Below, piece by piece: positions 44,293 to 54,808 of a stretch of DNA of 64,000 nt. The DNA comes from Bacteroidales bacterium (GTDB taxonomy: Bacteria > Bacteroidota > Bacteroidia > Bacteroidales > UBA932), in NCBI GenBank assembly GCA_017619675.1, contig JAFZRX010000001.1, forward strand, positions 1 through 64,000, in the 5' to 3' direction. The notes beneath the pieces are model-generated. The model ran no database searches. It was not told the DNA's origin and worked only from the letters and a program-made list of their open reading frames with translations. A program made the translations under genes and the position numbers. The stretch's first letter is position 1. Every line of letters begins with the position of its first letter.

Positions 44293-45603
44293 TTATTTAT
44301 GATCTTGTTCAAATGCTGCCATGCGCTCCTCGAGAACGTCATAGAGTTCCTCGCGCATGCGGCTTACACAGGCGCGCACACCCTGCTGGTGGCTGCCGGT
44401 GGTGGAAAGGGAGATGCTGCTGACTCCGTAGTACATCAGTTCAAGGAGCAGCTGCTCTCCGGTGAGGCCCTTGTAACCCAGGGTGAAGAAGAAGCCGTCG
44501 CCAACGGGCATTGTCACGTCGTAGTCATAGACCACGTTGAAGCCGTGGCGGCAGAAGATCTCCTTCATGCGGTTGGCGCGGCGCTCGTAATCGCGGATGT
44601 CCTCCACAAAATCGATGACGCCGTCGCAGGCAAGTTCAAGCATCTTGGCGTAGCCGTACTGGGTGGTTGCGGTGCAGCCGCTGGTGATCATGTAAAGGAT
44701 TGAGGCTGTGAGGCTTACGCCGAACACGCCCGCATCCTTGTAGCGATGCGCCAGGGCGGGGTACTGCTTTTCGTAAAGCTTGTCGCTGATGCAGCAAAGG
44801 GCGATGCGCTGCCCCGCGTAACTGAAAATCTTGGATGCTGAAAGCATAAGGATGTAGTTGTCAGTGTAGCGGGCAACGGTGGGGAGGTAGGGCGCCTCGA
44901 AGGGCTTGCCCAGCGGGCGGCGGAAGTCCATGCAGAAGTATGCGAGGTCTTCCATGACAACCACGTCGTACTTGGTGGCCAGTTTGCCTATCACCTCAAG
45001 TTCGTCCTCTTCCAGGCAGATCCACGCGGGATTGTTGGGGTTGGAGTAAACTATTGCGGCGATGTCGCCTGCGGCGAATTCCTTCTCCAGGACAGGCTCC
45101 AGGGCCTTTGCTCCGCGGCAGGGGAATATGTCGAACTCGCGCCACTCAATGCCAAGGACGCGCAACTGTGACTTCTGGATGGGGAAACCCGGATCTATGA
45201 AAAGGACCTTGTCCTTGCCGGGGATGCGCTGGGTGCAGGCTATGAACGATCCGAAAGACGCCGCTACCGAACCCGTGGTGGGAACGCAGGAGCGCGGGGA
45301 AACGTCCACGTTGATGAAGGCCTTGATGAAGCGCGAGGCGGCGTCCTTCAGTTCCGGGACGCCTGCGGCGGCCGGATACTGGGAGCCTATGCCGCTGTCA
45401 AGCGCGGCCTTTTCCGCTTCCACTCCGTATTTGTTGATGGGGAGGCCCGGGGAACCCTGGTCCATCCTGATGAACGGGATGCCGGTGGTCTGCTCAAGAT
45501 ATTGCGCTACAAGGAGAACCTCGCCGATTGTTGCATTGGAAAGGTCTTCCACATTCTTTTCCCTGCAGGCCTGGGCCACTAATTCTTCGCTGAAAATCTT
45601 CAT
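44293..45603 (-). CDS. Class I/II PLP aminotransferase of the lysine cluster
   Basis: The protein has 436 residues. The PLP lysine is in LSASKIFSYAGQRIA, and YSNPNNPAW, EDLAYFCMD and a C-terminal arginine region are visible. The closest relatives I recall act on amino acids or diaminopimelate intermediates, but this sequence is not the usual DapL. It is first in the unit, 16 bp ahead of lysC, with lysA downstream, so a role in the diaminopimelate branch is plausible; specificity is unproven. A -7-like TATATTTG (minus strand, 45631-45638) lies ~28 bp upstream. Confidence 0.85.
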   Translation of the reverse strand: MKIFSEELVAQACREKNVEDLSNATIGEVLLVAQYLEQTTGIPFIRMDQGSPGLPINKYGVEAEKAALDSGIGSQYPAAAGVPELKDAASRFIKAFINVDVSPRSCVPTTGSVAASFGSFIACTQRIPGKDKVLFIDPGFPIQKSQLRVLGIEWREFDIFPCRGAKALEPVLEKEFAAGDIAAIVYSNPNNPAWICLEEDELEVIGKLATKYDVVVMEDLAYFCMDFRRPLGKPFEAPYLPTVARYTDNYILMLSASKIFSYAGQRIALCCISDKLYEKQYPALAHRYKDAGVFGVSLTASILYMITSGCTATTQYGYAKMLELACDGVIDFVEDIRDYERRANRMKEIFCRHGFNVVYDYDVTMPVGDGFFFTLGYKGLTGEQLLLELMYYGVSSISLSTTGSHQQGVRACVSRMREELYDVLEERMAAFEQDHK

Positions 45604-45690
45604 TTTTCAATACACTACCAATAAAACATTCAAATATAGCAATAATATCCGAAAATAGTTATGGTGTAAGTATTTGCATTATCTATTATT

Positions 45691-45723
45691 ATTACGTAAA
45701 TTGCGTAACGCAAAATACGTAAT
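45691..45723. promoter_or_regulatory. Palindromic operator-like site before the AAA ATPase
   Basis: Nested inverted repeat: ATTACGTA (45691-45698) pairs with TACGTAAT (45716-45723), and inside it TTGCG pairs with CGCAA around a TAA centre. It ends 3 bp before the ATG at 45727, so a bound protein or a hairpin would block expression. Confidence 0.6.
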
Positions 45724-45726
45724 AGT

Positions 45727-46857
45727 ATGAATCCAGTTCAGAAGACACAGAATCCATTCATAATCCGGGGCTATGCCGGTCCGGAATTCTTTTGTGACAG
45801 ACAGAAAGAGACATCGGCGCTTTTATCCGCGCTTGAAGCAGGGAGGGATGTGGTACTTGTTTCGCCAAGGCGCATCGGCAAAACCGGCCTGATCCATCAT
45901 CTGTTCCATAATCTCCGCATACAGTCTCCGGATATCCATACATTTTACATGGATATTTATCCAACCCAGAATCTGTCGGATTTTGTAGAATTCTTGGGAG
46001 AAACCATACTTGGACAACTTGACGCGCCTATGGAAAAAGCTATGGAGCGCGTCATGAGGTACGTGCACAGTCTGGTTCCAAAGTTCTCGGTGGATCCCCT
46101 GACGAGTTCTCCAATAGTGTCACTGGATACTGCAGAAAGAGACAACAAGGCAACCCTGAAAGAGATTTTCGAGTATCTGAAATCTTCAGAGAAACAGTGT
46201 TACATAGCGATAGACGAGTTCCAGCAGATCAACGAGTATCCGGAGAAAGGGGTGGAGGCATTGCTGAGGTCATATATACAGTTTCTTCCAAACGTCCACT
46301 TCATTTTTGCCGGGAGCAAGCAGCATATGCTGCAGGACATGTTCCTGCTGCCAAAGAGACCGTTCTACCAGTCAGCCCAGATGATGGACCTGCATCCGTT
46401 GGACAGGGAGGAATATTATCAGTTCTGCTCAAGGATGTGCCTGAGGCGCAGCCTGTTCCTGGACCGTGAACTGTTCTATGGCCTATATGACCGTTTTTCC
46501 GGCTATACCTGGTATATCCAGCAGGTGATGAACCGCCTGTACGGGTTTGAGGTGTCACCGGTGCAGGAACTGGTGGACTTTGCTGTGAGGGAGATAGTGT
46601 CCGAGCAGTCAGATGCATATGCAAGGCTTTACAACCTGCTGTCTGCGGGCTGCCGAAAGCTGATGAAGGCGGTGGCCAAAGAAGGATGTGTAAAGGGAAT
46701 CCTGTCAGGATCCTTCATAGCGCGGTATGGCCTGAAGGCGGCCAGTTCAGTGCAGACTTCACTTCGCAAGTTGATGGATAACGAACTGATTAGCAAGACT
46801 GAAGATGGTTACACTATAAGCGACCGCTTTATGGCGGATTGGCTCAGGACTTTGTAG
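45727..46857 (+). CDS. AAA ATPase with winged-helix C-terminus (COG1672 type)
   Basis: The protein has 376 residues. Walker A SPRRIGKT (46-53), Walker B YIAIDEFQQI, and a sensor region FIFAGSKQHML. The end (about 320-376, LRKLMDNELISKTEDGYTIS) is a winged helix. This is the archaeal-ATPase-like group common in Bacteroidota, with no established function. It stands alone between the lysine and met genes; the strong palindrome just before its ATG suggests it may regulate itself. Confidence 0.85.
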   Translation: MNPVQKTQNPFIIRGYAGPEFFCDRQKETSALLSALEAGRDVVLVSPRRIGKTGLIHHLFHNLRIQSPDIHTFYMDIYPTQNLSDFVEFLGETILGQLDAPMEKAMERVMRYVHSLVPKFSVDPLTSSPIVSLDTAERDNKATLKEIFEYLKSSEKQCYIAIDEFQQINEYPEKGVEALLRSYIQFLPNVHFIFAGSKQHMLQDMFLLPKRPFYQSAQMMDLHPLDREEYYQFCSRMCLRRSLFLDRELFYGLYDRFSGYTWYIQQVMNRLYGFEVSPVQELVDFAVREIVSEQSDAYARLYNLLSAGCRKLMKAVAKEGCVKGILSGSFIARYGLKAASSVQTSLRKLMDNELISKTEDGYTISDRFMADWLRTL

Positions 46858-46885
46858 TTATTTAAAAAAGTTGTACTTTTAAGGT

Positions 46886-47812
46886 ATGAAGATATCACAG
46901 ATGCTGAAGGGGGCGGAGAGGCCGTATCCGTCAATTGAGATTGTGCCGCCGCTGAAGGGTGTGACAAAGGCGGAACTGCTGGATTCCATCCGGCCGTTCA
47001 TGGAGTTCAATCCGCCGTTCGTGAACGTGACAACCCACAGGGATGAGTTCGAGTTCCTGCCGCAGGCGGACGGATCGTTCCGCCGCGCGCTTGTGCGCAA
47101 GCGTGTGAGCGAGACGGCCGTGTGCGCCGCAATCCAAAGCGAGTTTAAGATTGAGGTGGTTCCGCACGTGATCTGCGGCGGGGCCAGCCGTGAGGTGATA
47201 GAGAGCCAACTGCATGATTTCCAGTTCCTTGGAGTGGAGAATCTCCTGGCTTTGAGGGGGGACTGCATTACGGGGGAGAAGCGCTTCGTACCGGATCCTG
47301 ACGGGTATACCTACGCATCGGAACTGGTGGGGGCGATAGCGGCATTCTCAAAGGCAAGGGGACATTCCTTCTGCGTTGGAGTTGGGGCGTACCCGGAGAA
47401 GCATTTCGAGGCTCCAAACCTGGAGACTGACATAGAGAATTTGAAGAAGAAAGTGGATGCCGGGGCGGACTACGTAGTGACACAGATGTTTTTTGACAAC
47501 AAGGTGTTCTATGAGTTCTGCGACAAATGCAGGGCGGCGGGAATAACGGTTCCAATTATTCCTGGACTGAAGCCGCTGTCGTCCGCGAGGCAGCTGGAAC
47601 TGCTGCCGGAGGCGTTCTCCATTGACATCCCGCTGGAGTTGACAAATGAGATAAAGGCGCACGCGGATGACAGGGCGGCATGCTACAGGATTGGTACGGA
47701 GTGGTGCTCCGCCCAGTGCAGGGACCTGCTGGCCCACGGATTCAAGACCGTGCATTTCTATACAATGGGCAAGGCGGACAACATAGTTGAGATTCTGAGA
47801 GACAATTTCTAG
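46886..47812 (+). CDS. metF: Methylenetetrahydrofolate reductase
   Basis: The protein has 308 residues. It reduces 5,10-methylene-THF to 5-methyl-THF with FAD, feeding MetH. Motifs: SIEIVPPLKG, FVNVTTHRDEF, LLALRGD, ADYVVTQMFFDN and IPIIPGLKPL. It starts 28 bp after the AAA gene. TTTG (46851-46854), 19 bp, TACTTTTA (46874-46881) could be its promoter but would leave almost no leader. Three bases separate it from metH. Confidence 0.96.
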   Translation: MKISQMLKGAERPYPSIEIVPPLKGVTKAELLDSIRPFMEFNPPFVNVTTHRDEFEFLPQADGSFRRALVRKRVSETAVCAAIQSEFKIEVVPHVICGGASREVIESQLHDFQFLGVENLLALRGDCITGEKRFVPDPDGYTYASELVGAIAAFSKARGHSFCVGVGAYPEKHFEAPNLETDIENLKKKVDAGADYVVTQMFFDNKVFYEFCDKCRAAGITVPIIPGLKPLSSARQLELLPEAFSIDIPLELTNEIKAHADDRAACYRIGTEWCSAQCRDLLAHGFKTVHFYTMGKADNIVEILRDNF

Positions 47813-47815
47813 GGT

Positions 47816-50800
47816 ATGTCATTAGCCAATGATCTGAAAGACAGGATTCTGATTCTGGACGGTGCCATGGGCACAATGATCCAGAGGCATTTCATTGGCG
47901 ACAACGAAACCCTGAACCTGGACAATCCGGACCTGATACGCTCCATCCACGAGGAATTCATAGCGGCTGGGGCGGACATCATAGAGACAAACAGCTTTGG
48001 CGCCAACAGGATTAGCCAGCAGGAGTACGGCTTGGCGGAGAAGGCCGCGGAGATGGCGTACTGCGCCGCGCGCATAGCCAGGGCGGCCGCGGACGCCGCG
48101 CCGCGCCGCGTGTACGTGGCCGGCAGCGTGGGCCCCACCGGCCAGTCGCTGACGCTGCCTTCGGACGCGTCGGACCTGACATACAGGAAGTACTCCTTTG
48201 ACGATCTGGTGGAGGTGTATACAGAGCAGATATTGGCCCTGGAGAGGGGTGGAGCGGACATTATCCAGTTGGAGACCTGCTTTGACGCCCTGAACGCAAA
48301 GGCCGCCATATATGCCATGGAGCAGATGGGATGCGGCCTGCCGGTAATCATTTCCGCCACGGTCAGCGACCGCAGCGGAAGGACCCTTACCGGCCAGACA
48401 CTGGAGGCTTTCTACACCTCCGTGAAGCATTGCCCAAACCTGGTTGCGTTTGGAATTAACTGCGCCCTGGGAGCCGCCCAGATGAAGGACCTGGCCGGTG
48501 AGATTGCAGCATTCGCCAGTCATCCCCTGATATTCTATCCAAATGCCGGAATCCCGGACGAGACCGGCAAATATAACGATACACCCCAGGCCATGGCATC
48601 CGTCATGGCGGAACTGGGAAAGGCCGGCCTGCTGAACATAGCGGGAGGCTGCTGCGGCACCACGCCGGCGCATATCGCAGCCGTGGCAGCTGCGCTGCAA
48701 GGCTGCGCTCCGCGCGCCCTGCCGCCGCAGCGCCCTCTCCCCGCGGTCAGCGGCCTGGAAGCCGTTAAGATTGACCGTTCCCGCAACTTCACCAACATTG
48801 GAGAGCGCACCAACGTGGCGGGCTCCCGGAAGTTCGCCCGCCTGATTTCAGAGGGCAAATACCAGGAGGCCTTGCAGGTTGCGTCGGACCAGGTTGACGG
48901 GGGTGCCGTGATCATAGACATAAACATGGACGACGCCATGCTGGACTCGGAGGCCCAGATGCGCACTTTCCTGCGCTACATTGCCTCAGAGCCGTCAGTT
49001 GGCCGCGCCGCCATAATGATAGATTCATCCCACTTCGAGACCATAGAAACGGCCCTGAAGAACGTCCAGGGGCGTTCCATAGTCAATTCCATATCCCTGA
49101 AGGACGGGGAGGAGGAGTTCCTGCGCCGCGCCCGGTTCATCAACCGGATGGGCGCCTCCATGGTGGTGATGGCGTTTGACGAGCAGGGGCAGGCGGAGAC
49201 GTTCGACCGCAAGGTCGAAATCTGCCGCCGGAGCTACGCCCTGCTGACCGGTGTTGGCATCCCGCCGCATGACATTGTATTCGACCCCAATATCCTTTCA
49301 ATAGGTACCGGTATTGAATCCCACGCCCGATTTGGCGTGGATTACATAGAGGCGGTACGCTGGATAAAGAACAACCTGCCGGGAGCGCTGACCTCCGGCG
49401 GAGTGTCCAATCTGTCGTTCGCCTTCCGCGGCAAGAATGCCATAAGGGAGGCAATGCATTCCGCATTCCTGTACCACGCAATCGAGGCCGGGCTGGACAT
49501 GGCCATCGTGAACCCGCAGATGCTGCAGGTTTACAGCCAGATAGACCCGGAGTTGTTGAAACTGGTTGAGGACCTGATATTCGACAGGGACCCTGAGGCA
49601 ACGGAGCGGCTCACCGCGTACGCCCAGTCCTTGGACAAGGACGCGGGCGCGGCGCCTGAAGCCGCGGAGCAGCAGGACAACCTGACCCCGGAAGAGCGTA
49701 TCTGCCGCGCCCTGGTGAAGGGCGGCAGCCCAAGCCTGGAAGCGGACCTGATGGCGGCCCTGGAGACGGCAGGAGACCCGGTTAAACTGATCGAAGGCCC
49801 TCTGATGAAGGGCATGGAGCAGGTTGGAGACCTGTTCGCATCGGGAAAGATGTTCCTGCCGCAGGTAGTGCGTTCCGCCAAGGTGATGCAGGACGCTGTA
49901 ACCATCCTGCAGCCATATATGAAGCAGGCGGAAGGGGATTCCGACCGTCCGGTGATAGTTATCGCCACGGTCAAGGGAGACGTCCACGACATTGGAAAGA
50001 ACATAACATCAATAGTGCTGCAGTGCAGCGGATTCAAGGTGATAGACCTGGGAGTGATGGTCCCGGCGGAGGACATCCTGGCAAAGGCCAGGGAGGTCTC
50101 CGCCTCCATCGTAGCCGTCAGCGGCCTCATCACGCCGTCGCTCTTCCGCATGGAAGAGCTCTGCCGGAAGATGGCCGCGGAAGGCTTCACGCAGCCGCTG
50201 TTCGTTGGCGGTGCGGCGGCCTCTGCGGTGCATACCGCAGTGAAATTGGCGCCGCTGTACCCCAATGTGCATTATGGGGCGGACGCATCGGCATCGGCCG
50301 TTATGGCAAAGAAGTATATGGCTGATCCTGAGGGCTTTATCCTGCGTGAGAGCGAGGAGCACGAGCGCCTCCGCGCCCTTAGGGCTGCGGCTCCCGCACA
50401 GGCGGAAGCATCCATCGGCACAGCCAGGGAATGCTATCCTTCAACGGTGCCGCAGGACATCCCGCTTCAGGAGATTCCCGCATCGGATTATTTAGAGGAT
50501 TTCGACTGGAAGACCTTCAACGCGGTGTGCCGCGTGCGGCAGAAGGACGCGGCGCAGTTCTCCGCCCAGGCAAGGGAATACCTTGCCGGAGCGGGGCTCA
50601 AAGTGCGCCTCTGCGTCCGTTATTTCAAATGCTTCAAGGATGGTGACGACATTGTGTCGCAGGACGGCGCCGTGCGGCTCCCGATGCTGAGGCAGGGGAG
50701 CGCTCCGCGCCTGTGCCTCAGCGACTTTTTCCCGCAGGACGGCGCCCCGTCCTGGCTGGGCGTCTTCTGCATCAGCGTCTCCGGCGACGATTCCGACGGC

Positions 50801-51166
50801 CTGCTGGAGCACGCCGCGCGCGTGACGCTGGCTGAAACAGCGTCATTGCGGCTGCAGTTCGCCCTGCAGGCTTCGCTGGAGCCGGGGCTCAAACTGATCG
50901 CCCCCGGCATAGGCTACGCCTGCTGCCCTGACCACAGCCTCAAGCGCGACCTCCTGGACCTCCTTCCGTCCATGGGCGTAGTCCTCACGGACTCCTGCGC
51001 CATGGTCCCGGAGGCCTCCGTCCTGGGACTCCTCATCGCCCACAAAGACGCCGCCTACCACAACGTCCGCACTGTCAAGGCAGACGAACTGGCCGCCTAC
51101 ATACAGAAAAGAGGCTTCACCCCCGAGCAGGTCAGCCTCTTCCTCAGCCATCTGGAACAGATATAG
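47816..51166 (+). CDS. metH: Cobalamin-dependent methionine synthase, short activation domain
   Basis: The protein has 1116 residues, about 110 shorter than E. coli MetH. Homocysteine domain: zinc cysteines C216 (GINCALG) and C279-C280 (GGCCGTTP). Methyl-THF domain: NFTNIGERTNVAGSRKF. Cobalamin domain: D722-V-H724-D-I-G727, with His724 the lower ligand, preceded by a four-helix cap. The C-terminal activation domain (~875-1116) is recognisable (DFDWKTF, GYACCPDHSLK) but divergent: the usual SAM-binding RPAPGY reads A1029-P-G-I-G-Y. So core catalysis looks intact, but reactivation by SAM may be weak or altered. Pairs with metF. Confidence 0.94.
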   Translation: MSLANDLKDRILILDGAMGTMIQRHFIGDNETLNLDNPDLIRSIHEEFIAAGADIIETNSFGANRISQQEYGLAEKAAEMAYCAARIARAAADAAPRRVYVAGSVGPTGQSLTLPSDASDLTYRKYSFDDLVEVYTEQILALERGGADIIQLETCFDALNAKAAIYAMEQMGCGLPVIISATVSDRSGRTLTGQTLEAFYTSVKHCPNLVAFGINCALGAAQMKDLAGEIAAFASHPLIFYPNAGIPDETGKYNDTPQAMASVMAELGKAGLLNIAGGCCGTTPAHIAAVAAALQGCAPRALPPQRPLPAVSGLEAVKIDRSRNFTNIGERTNVAGSRKFARLISEGKYQEALQVASDQVDGGAVIIDINMDDAMLDSEAQMRTFLRYIASEPSVGRAAIMIDSSHFETIETALKNVQGRSIVNSISLKDGEEEFLRRARFINRMGASMVVMAFDEQGQAETFDRKVEICRRSYALLTGVGIPPHDIVFDPNILSIGTGIESHARFGVDYIEAVRWIKNNLPGALTSGGVSNLSFAFRGKNAIREAMHSAFLYHAIEAGLDMAIVNPQMLQVYSQIDPELLKLVEDLIFDRDPEATERLTAYAQSLDKDAGAAPEAAEQQDNLTPEERICRALVKGGSPSLEADLMAALETAGDPVKLIEGPLMKGMEQVGDLFASGKMFLPQVVRSAKVMQDAVTILQPYMKQAEGDSDRPVIVIATVKGDVHDIGKNITSIVLQCSGFKVIDLGVMVPAEDILAKAREVSASIVAVSGLITPSLFRMEELCRKMAAEGFTQPLFVGGAAASAVHTAVKLAPLYPNVHYGADASASAVMAKKYMADPEGFILRESEEHERLRALRAAAPAQAEASIGTARECYPSTVPQDIPLQEIPASDYLEDFDWKTFNAVCRVRQKDAAQFSAQAREYLAGAGLKVRLCVRYFKCFKDGDDIVSQDGAVRLPMLRQGSAPRLCLSDFFPQDGAPSWLGVFCISVSGDDSDGLLEHAARVTLAETASLRLQFALQASLEPGLKLIAPGIGYACCPDHSLKRDLLDLLPSMGVVLTDSCAMVPEASVLGLLIAHKDAAYHNVRTVKADELAAYIQKRGFTPEQVSLFLSHLEQI

Positions 51167-51185
51167 TCAGTTACATTCAGACGTA

Positions 51186-52541
51186 CTATCGTCTGTCTAT
51201 ATCAACGTATTTTTTCTCCTCTGTGATACAGCGGTATGCAGGACGGATGATACGGCGTCCGGTGAAGCCCAGTTCTTCGTTGCGGTGTGCGCACCAGCCA
51301 ACGATCCTGGCCATGGCGAAGAGCGGGGTGTAGATGTCCCGCGGAATGCCTATCATGTCGTATACGAATCCTGAATAGAAGTCCACGTTGGCGCAGTAGT
51401 TCTTGGTGGGGTACTTGGCGCTGAGCATCCTCACGGCCACCTTGTCGATCTTCTTCATGAACTCGAACTCCCTGGTACGTCCCTTCTCCTCCGCCAGCTT
51501 GGAAGCCATGTCAATGAGCAGAACCGTACGGGGGTCTGACAGGGTATATACGGCGTGGCCTATTCCATAGATGAGGCCCGTGCCGTCGAACCTTTCCTTG
51601 TTGAGGATGCCGGTGAGCACCTCCTCTATCTCCGCCTCGTCTTCCCAGTCCTTCACCTGCTCGCGCAGATAGTCAAGCATTGCGGAAACCTTGAGGTTGG
51701 CGCCTCCGTGCTTTCCTCCTTTGAGGGAACCTATTCCCGCGGCGATTGATGAATATGTGTCGGTAGCGGTGGATGAGGTAACCCTGACCGTAAAGGTAGA
51801 GTTGTTACCTCCTCCGTGCTCGGAGTGGAGGATCAGGAGGAGATCCAGCGTGAGGGCGTCCAGGCGGGTGTATTTGCCTGTTCCCTTGAGCATATAGAGG
51901 AAGTTCTCCGCTATTGAGCGGCCGGGCTTGGCGTCTCTGATGTGCAGGCTGCGGTTGTATTCGTTGCGGCGCAGCATGTTGTATGCGTAGCAGATTACGG
52001 TTGGCAGCTTGGAGATCAGTTCTATGCTCTGGCGCATGAGGTTGTCGGGGGAGATATCGTCCGGGTTGTCGTCAAAGGTGTACATTTCCAGGACACTCCT
52101 CTCCAGGATGTTCATCACGTTGTGGCCCTCCATCTCGATTATGTGAAGGAGGGTTTTCTTGTCCAGGGACATGTTGTCGTACAGGAGGTCCCTGAAGGAT
52201 TTTAACTGCTCGCGGTCCGGAAGTTCTCCGGACAGCAGCAGGTATGCGACCTCTTCAAAGCCGAAGCGTTCTTCCTGTCGGATGGCCTTTACTATGTCCG
52301 CAACCTCGTAACCGCGGAAATACAGTTTTCCTTCGATTGGGTGCAGACCGTCCTCGCGGCGCTCGTAACCAACAACGTTACCAATGTTGGTAAGTCCTAC
52401 CAACACACCGGTACCGTCTTCGTTCCTGAGACCGCGCTTTACATCCAGTTTCTTGAAAAGTTCCGGATCCATCTTTGTGTGGGAGCGCATACCGTCAGCA
52501 AGGCGGTATATCAAGTACTCCTTTTTGCTTTGAATGGTCAT
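51186..52541 (-). CDS. gltA: Citrate synthase
   Basis: The protein has 451 residues. Active-site His/Asp residues lie in LLLILHSEHGGGNNSTF, GIGHAVYTLSDPR, and further substrate Arg and His near the end. It condenses oxaloacetate and acetyl-CoA. The N-terminus (LDVKRGLRNEDGTGVLVG) is the longer type seen in Bacteroidota. It is followed 2 bp upstream in transcription order by aconitase (aconitase first). Isocitrate dehydrogenase is not in the window. Confidence 0.94.
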   Translation of the reverse strand: MTIQSKKEYLIYRLADGMRSHTKMDPELFKKLDVKRGLRNEDGTGVLVGLTNIGNVVGYERREDGLHPIEGKLYFRGYEVADIVKAIRQEERFGFEEVAYLLLSGELPDREQLKSFRDLLYDNMSLDKKTLLHIIEMEGHNVMNILERSVLEMYTFDDNPDDISPDNLMRQSIELISKLPTVICYAYNMLRRNEYNRSLHIRDAKPGRSIAENFLYMLKGTGKYTRLDALTLDLLLILHSEHGGGNNSTFTVRVTSSTATDTYSSIAAGIGSLKGGKHGGANLKVSAMLDYLREQVKDWEDEAEIEEVLTGILNKERFDGTGLIYGIGHAVYTLSDPRTVLLIDMASKLAEEKGRTREFEFMKKIDKVAVRMLSAKYPTKNYCANVDFYSGFVYDMIGIPRDIYTPLFAMARIVGWCAHRNEELGFTGRRIIRPAYRCITEEKKYVDIDRR

Positions 52542-52543
52542 AA

Positions 52544-54757
52544 TTAATTCTGTTTGAGACTGTTAAGTGCGGAGCCGGCGTTAAACCACACCAGCTGCTG
52601 GTTATTGTAAGTATGCGATGCCTGCAGGCTGCTGGACGTGCCGTCAGAGTGATGGAGGACTACCTCCACCGGCTTGCCGGGCTGTATTCCTGAGCACAGG
52701 ATGTCAATGACGTCGTCCTGGCGTACCAGGTCGTAGTCAGCGGGATCGCAGAAGGTCAGGGCAAGCACGCCCTGCTTCTTGAGGTTGGTCTCGTGGATGC
52801 GGGCGAAGCTCTTTGCCAGCACCGCCTTCACGCCCATGTAGCGGGGCTCCATTGCGGCGTGCTCGCGGCTGGAACCCTCTCCGTAATTGTCTTCCGCAAC
52901 TATCACGCTGCCGGATGCCTTGTCCCTGTACATGGCCGCGGAATCCGCCACGCTCATGTTGCTGTCAGCCAATGTGTTATATACGCTTCCGCTCTCTCCG
53001 CTGAAGGCGTTCACGGCGCCCATCAGCAGGTTCTGCGAAATGTTCTGCAAATGTCCCCTGAAACGCAGCCAGGGACCCGCCATTGAGATGTGGTCCGTGG
53101 TGCATTTGCCCTTGGTCTTTATGAGCAGGCGAAGCCCGGTGAAGTCCTTTCCGTCCCAGGCGGGGAACGGCGCCAGAACCTGCAGGCGTTTGCTCTGGGG
53201 GTCGATCACAGGGGCGGGGCTGCCTTCGACCGGGGCTAAGTAGCCCGGGTCACAGGCGGCGAAGCCCTGTGCGGGGAGGTCGGCACCGGACGGCTCGCTG
53301 AAGCGGAAGCCGTCTATGCTGTCCGTGCGCGGGTCAAAGTCCAGGCGCCCGGCGAAAGCCAGGGCGACGGCCATTTCCGGCGACACGATGAAGGCGTGCG
53401 TCAGCGGATTGCCGTCCGCGCGCTTCGCGAAATTGCGGTTGAACGATGTCACTATGGTGTTGCGCTCCGGAACTCCTTCCGTATTGCGCTGCCACTGACC
53501 GATGCACGGTCCGCAGGCGTTGCTCATTACCACGGCCCCAGCCTTGCGGAGGGTGTCCAGGAGGCCGTCGCGCTGCGCCGTGGCCTTGATCTTCTCGCTG
53601 CCCGGATTCACGATCAGGGCGGCCTTTGGCTTGAGGCCGGCGGCCAGCGCCTGTGCGGCCACGGAAGCCGCGCGCGCGATATCCTGATATGACGAATTTG
53701 TGCAGGAGCCGATGAGCGCCGCGCTGACCTCGGCGGGGTACGCGTTCGCCGCAAGGCGGCCCTTCATCCCGGATACGCCGCAGGCGGCATCCGGAGTGAA
53801 CGGCCCGTTCACGTGCGGCTCCAGCGCGCTCAGATCGATCTCTATGACCCTGTCGTAATACTTCTCAGGGTCCTGCGCAACCTCAGGGTCTGCGCAGAGG
53901 TACTGGGCGAACCTGTCGCACTCTTCCGCCACGTCGGCCCTGCCGCCGGCCTTCAGGTAGGCGGCCATGGCCTTGTCGTAAGGGAAGAGGGAAGTGGTCG
54001 CGCCAACCTCCGCTCCCATGTTGCAGATAGTGGCCTTGCCAGTGCAGGAGAGGGTCTTTGTGCCTTCTCCAAAGTATTCGATGACGGAGTTTGTGCCGCC
54101 CTTCACGGTAAGGATTCCGGCCAGTTTAAGGATAACGTCCTTGGCGGAAGCCCATCCCTTGAGGGAACCGGTGAGTTTCACTCCTATGATCTTGGGGAAC
54201 TTGAGTTCCCATTCCATTCCGGTCATTACGTCCACGGCATCGGCTCCTCCGACGCCCACGGCGAACATTCCCAGACCGCCAGCGTTGGGGGTGTGGGAAT
54301 CAGTTCCAACCATCATTCCTCCGGGGAACGCGTAGTTCTCCAGCACTTCCTGGTGGATTATTCCGGCGCCCGGCTTCCAGAAGCCCATGCCGTAGCAGGC
54401 CGCGGCGCTGCGCAGGAAGTCATAGACTTCCGCGTTGGCCGCCTGGGCTGCAGGCAGATCCTTCTCCACGCCGTCCTTGGCGCAGATAAGATGGTCGCAG
54501 TGGATTGTGGAGGGGACGCTGGTGCGGGCCTTGCCGGCGTTCATGAACTGAAGCACAGCCATCTGGGCCGTGGCATCCTGCATCGCCACCCTGTCGGGGC
54601 TGAAATACGCGTAGTCAGAACCCCTCTTGAAAGGGACGGGTTCCTGTCCTGGGAACAGGTGTGCGTAAAGTATTTTCTCAGCTAAAGTAAAGGGATGGCC
54701 AAGCAATTGGCGAGCCTTCTCCACTTTTTGGGCATAAGATGGATAATTGAACCACAT
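52544..54757 (-). CDS. Aconitate hydratase (mitochondrial type)
   Basis: The protein has 737 residues. Fe-S cysteines are in GSCTNSSY and [30 protein letters not shown] and [17 protein letters not shown] are family signatures. It isomerises citrate to isocitrate. It is co-directional with citrate synthase, 2 bp apart, and divergent from thrA with only 70 bp between the starts, so the two promoters overlap closely. Confidence 0.94.
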   Translation of the reverse strand: MWFNYPSYAQKVEKARQLLGHPFTLAEKILYAHLFPGQEPVPFKRGSDYAYFSPDRVAMQDATAQMAVLQFMNAGKARTSVPSTIHCDHLICAKDGVEKDLPAAQAANAEVYDFLRSAAACYGMGFWKPGAGIIHQEVLENYAFPGGMMVGTDSHTPNAGGLGMFAVGVGGADAVDVMTGMEWELKFPKIIGVKLTGSLKGWASAKDVILKLAGILTVKGGTNSVIEYFGEGTKTLSCTGKATICNMGAEVGATTSLFPYDKAMAAYLKAGGRADVAEECDRFAQYLCADPEVAQDPEKYYDRVIEIDLSALEPHVNGPFTPDAACGVSGMKGRLAANAYPAEVSAALIGSCTNSSYQDIARAASVAAQALAAGLKPKAALIVNPGSEKIKATAQRDGLLDTLRKAGAVVMSNACGPCIGQWQRNTEGVPERNTIVTSFNRNFAKRADGNPLTHAFIVSPEMAVALAFAGRLDFDPRTDSIDGFRFSEPSGADLPAQGFAACDPGYLAPVEGSPAPVIDPQSKRLQVLAPFPAWDGKDFTGLRLLIKTKGKCTTDHISMAGPWLRFRGHLQNISQNLLMGAVNAFSGESGSVYNTLADSNMSVADSAAMYRDKASGSVIVAEDNYGEGSSREHAAMEPRYMGVKAVLAKSFARIHETNLKKQGVLALTFCDPADYDLVRQDDVIDILCSGIQPGKPVEVVLHHSDGTSSSLQASHTYNNQQLVWFNAGSALNSLKQN

Positions 54758-54777
54758 ATACGGAATAAACTACTAAC

Positions 54778-54808
54778 TTTGCAAATATAATAAATATTCT
54801 TACCTTTG
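54778..54808 (+). promoter_or_regulatory. Promoter of the thrA operon
   Basis: TTTG (54778-54781), 19 bp, TACCTTTG (54801-54808) matches the Bacteroidota consensus exactly and lies 19 bp before the thrA ATG (54828). The mirror-image CAAATATA (54782-54789) could be the -7 of the divergent aconitase gene. Confidence 0.75.

Noticed and set aside
51178-51195. Terminator hairpin CAGACG/CGTCTG between metH and citrate synthase
   Set aside because: The 6-bp stem overlaps the citrate synthase stop and has no T-tract on either side.
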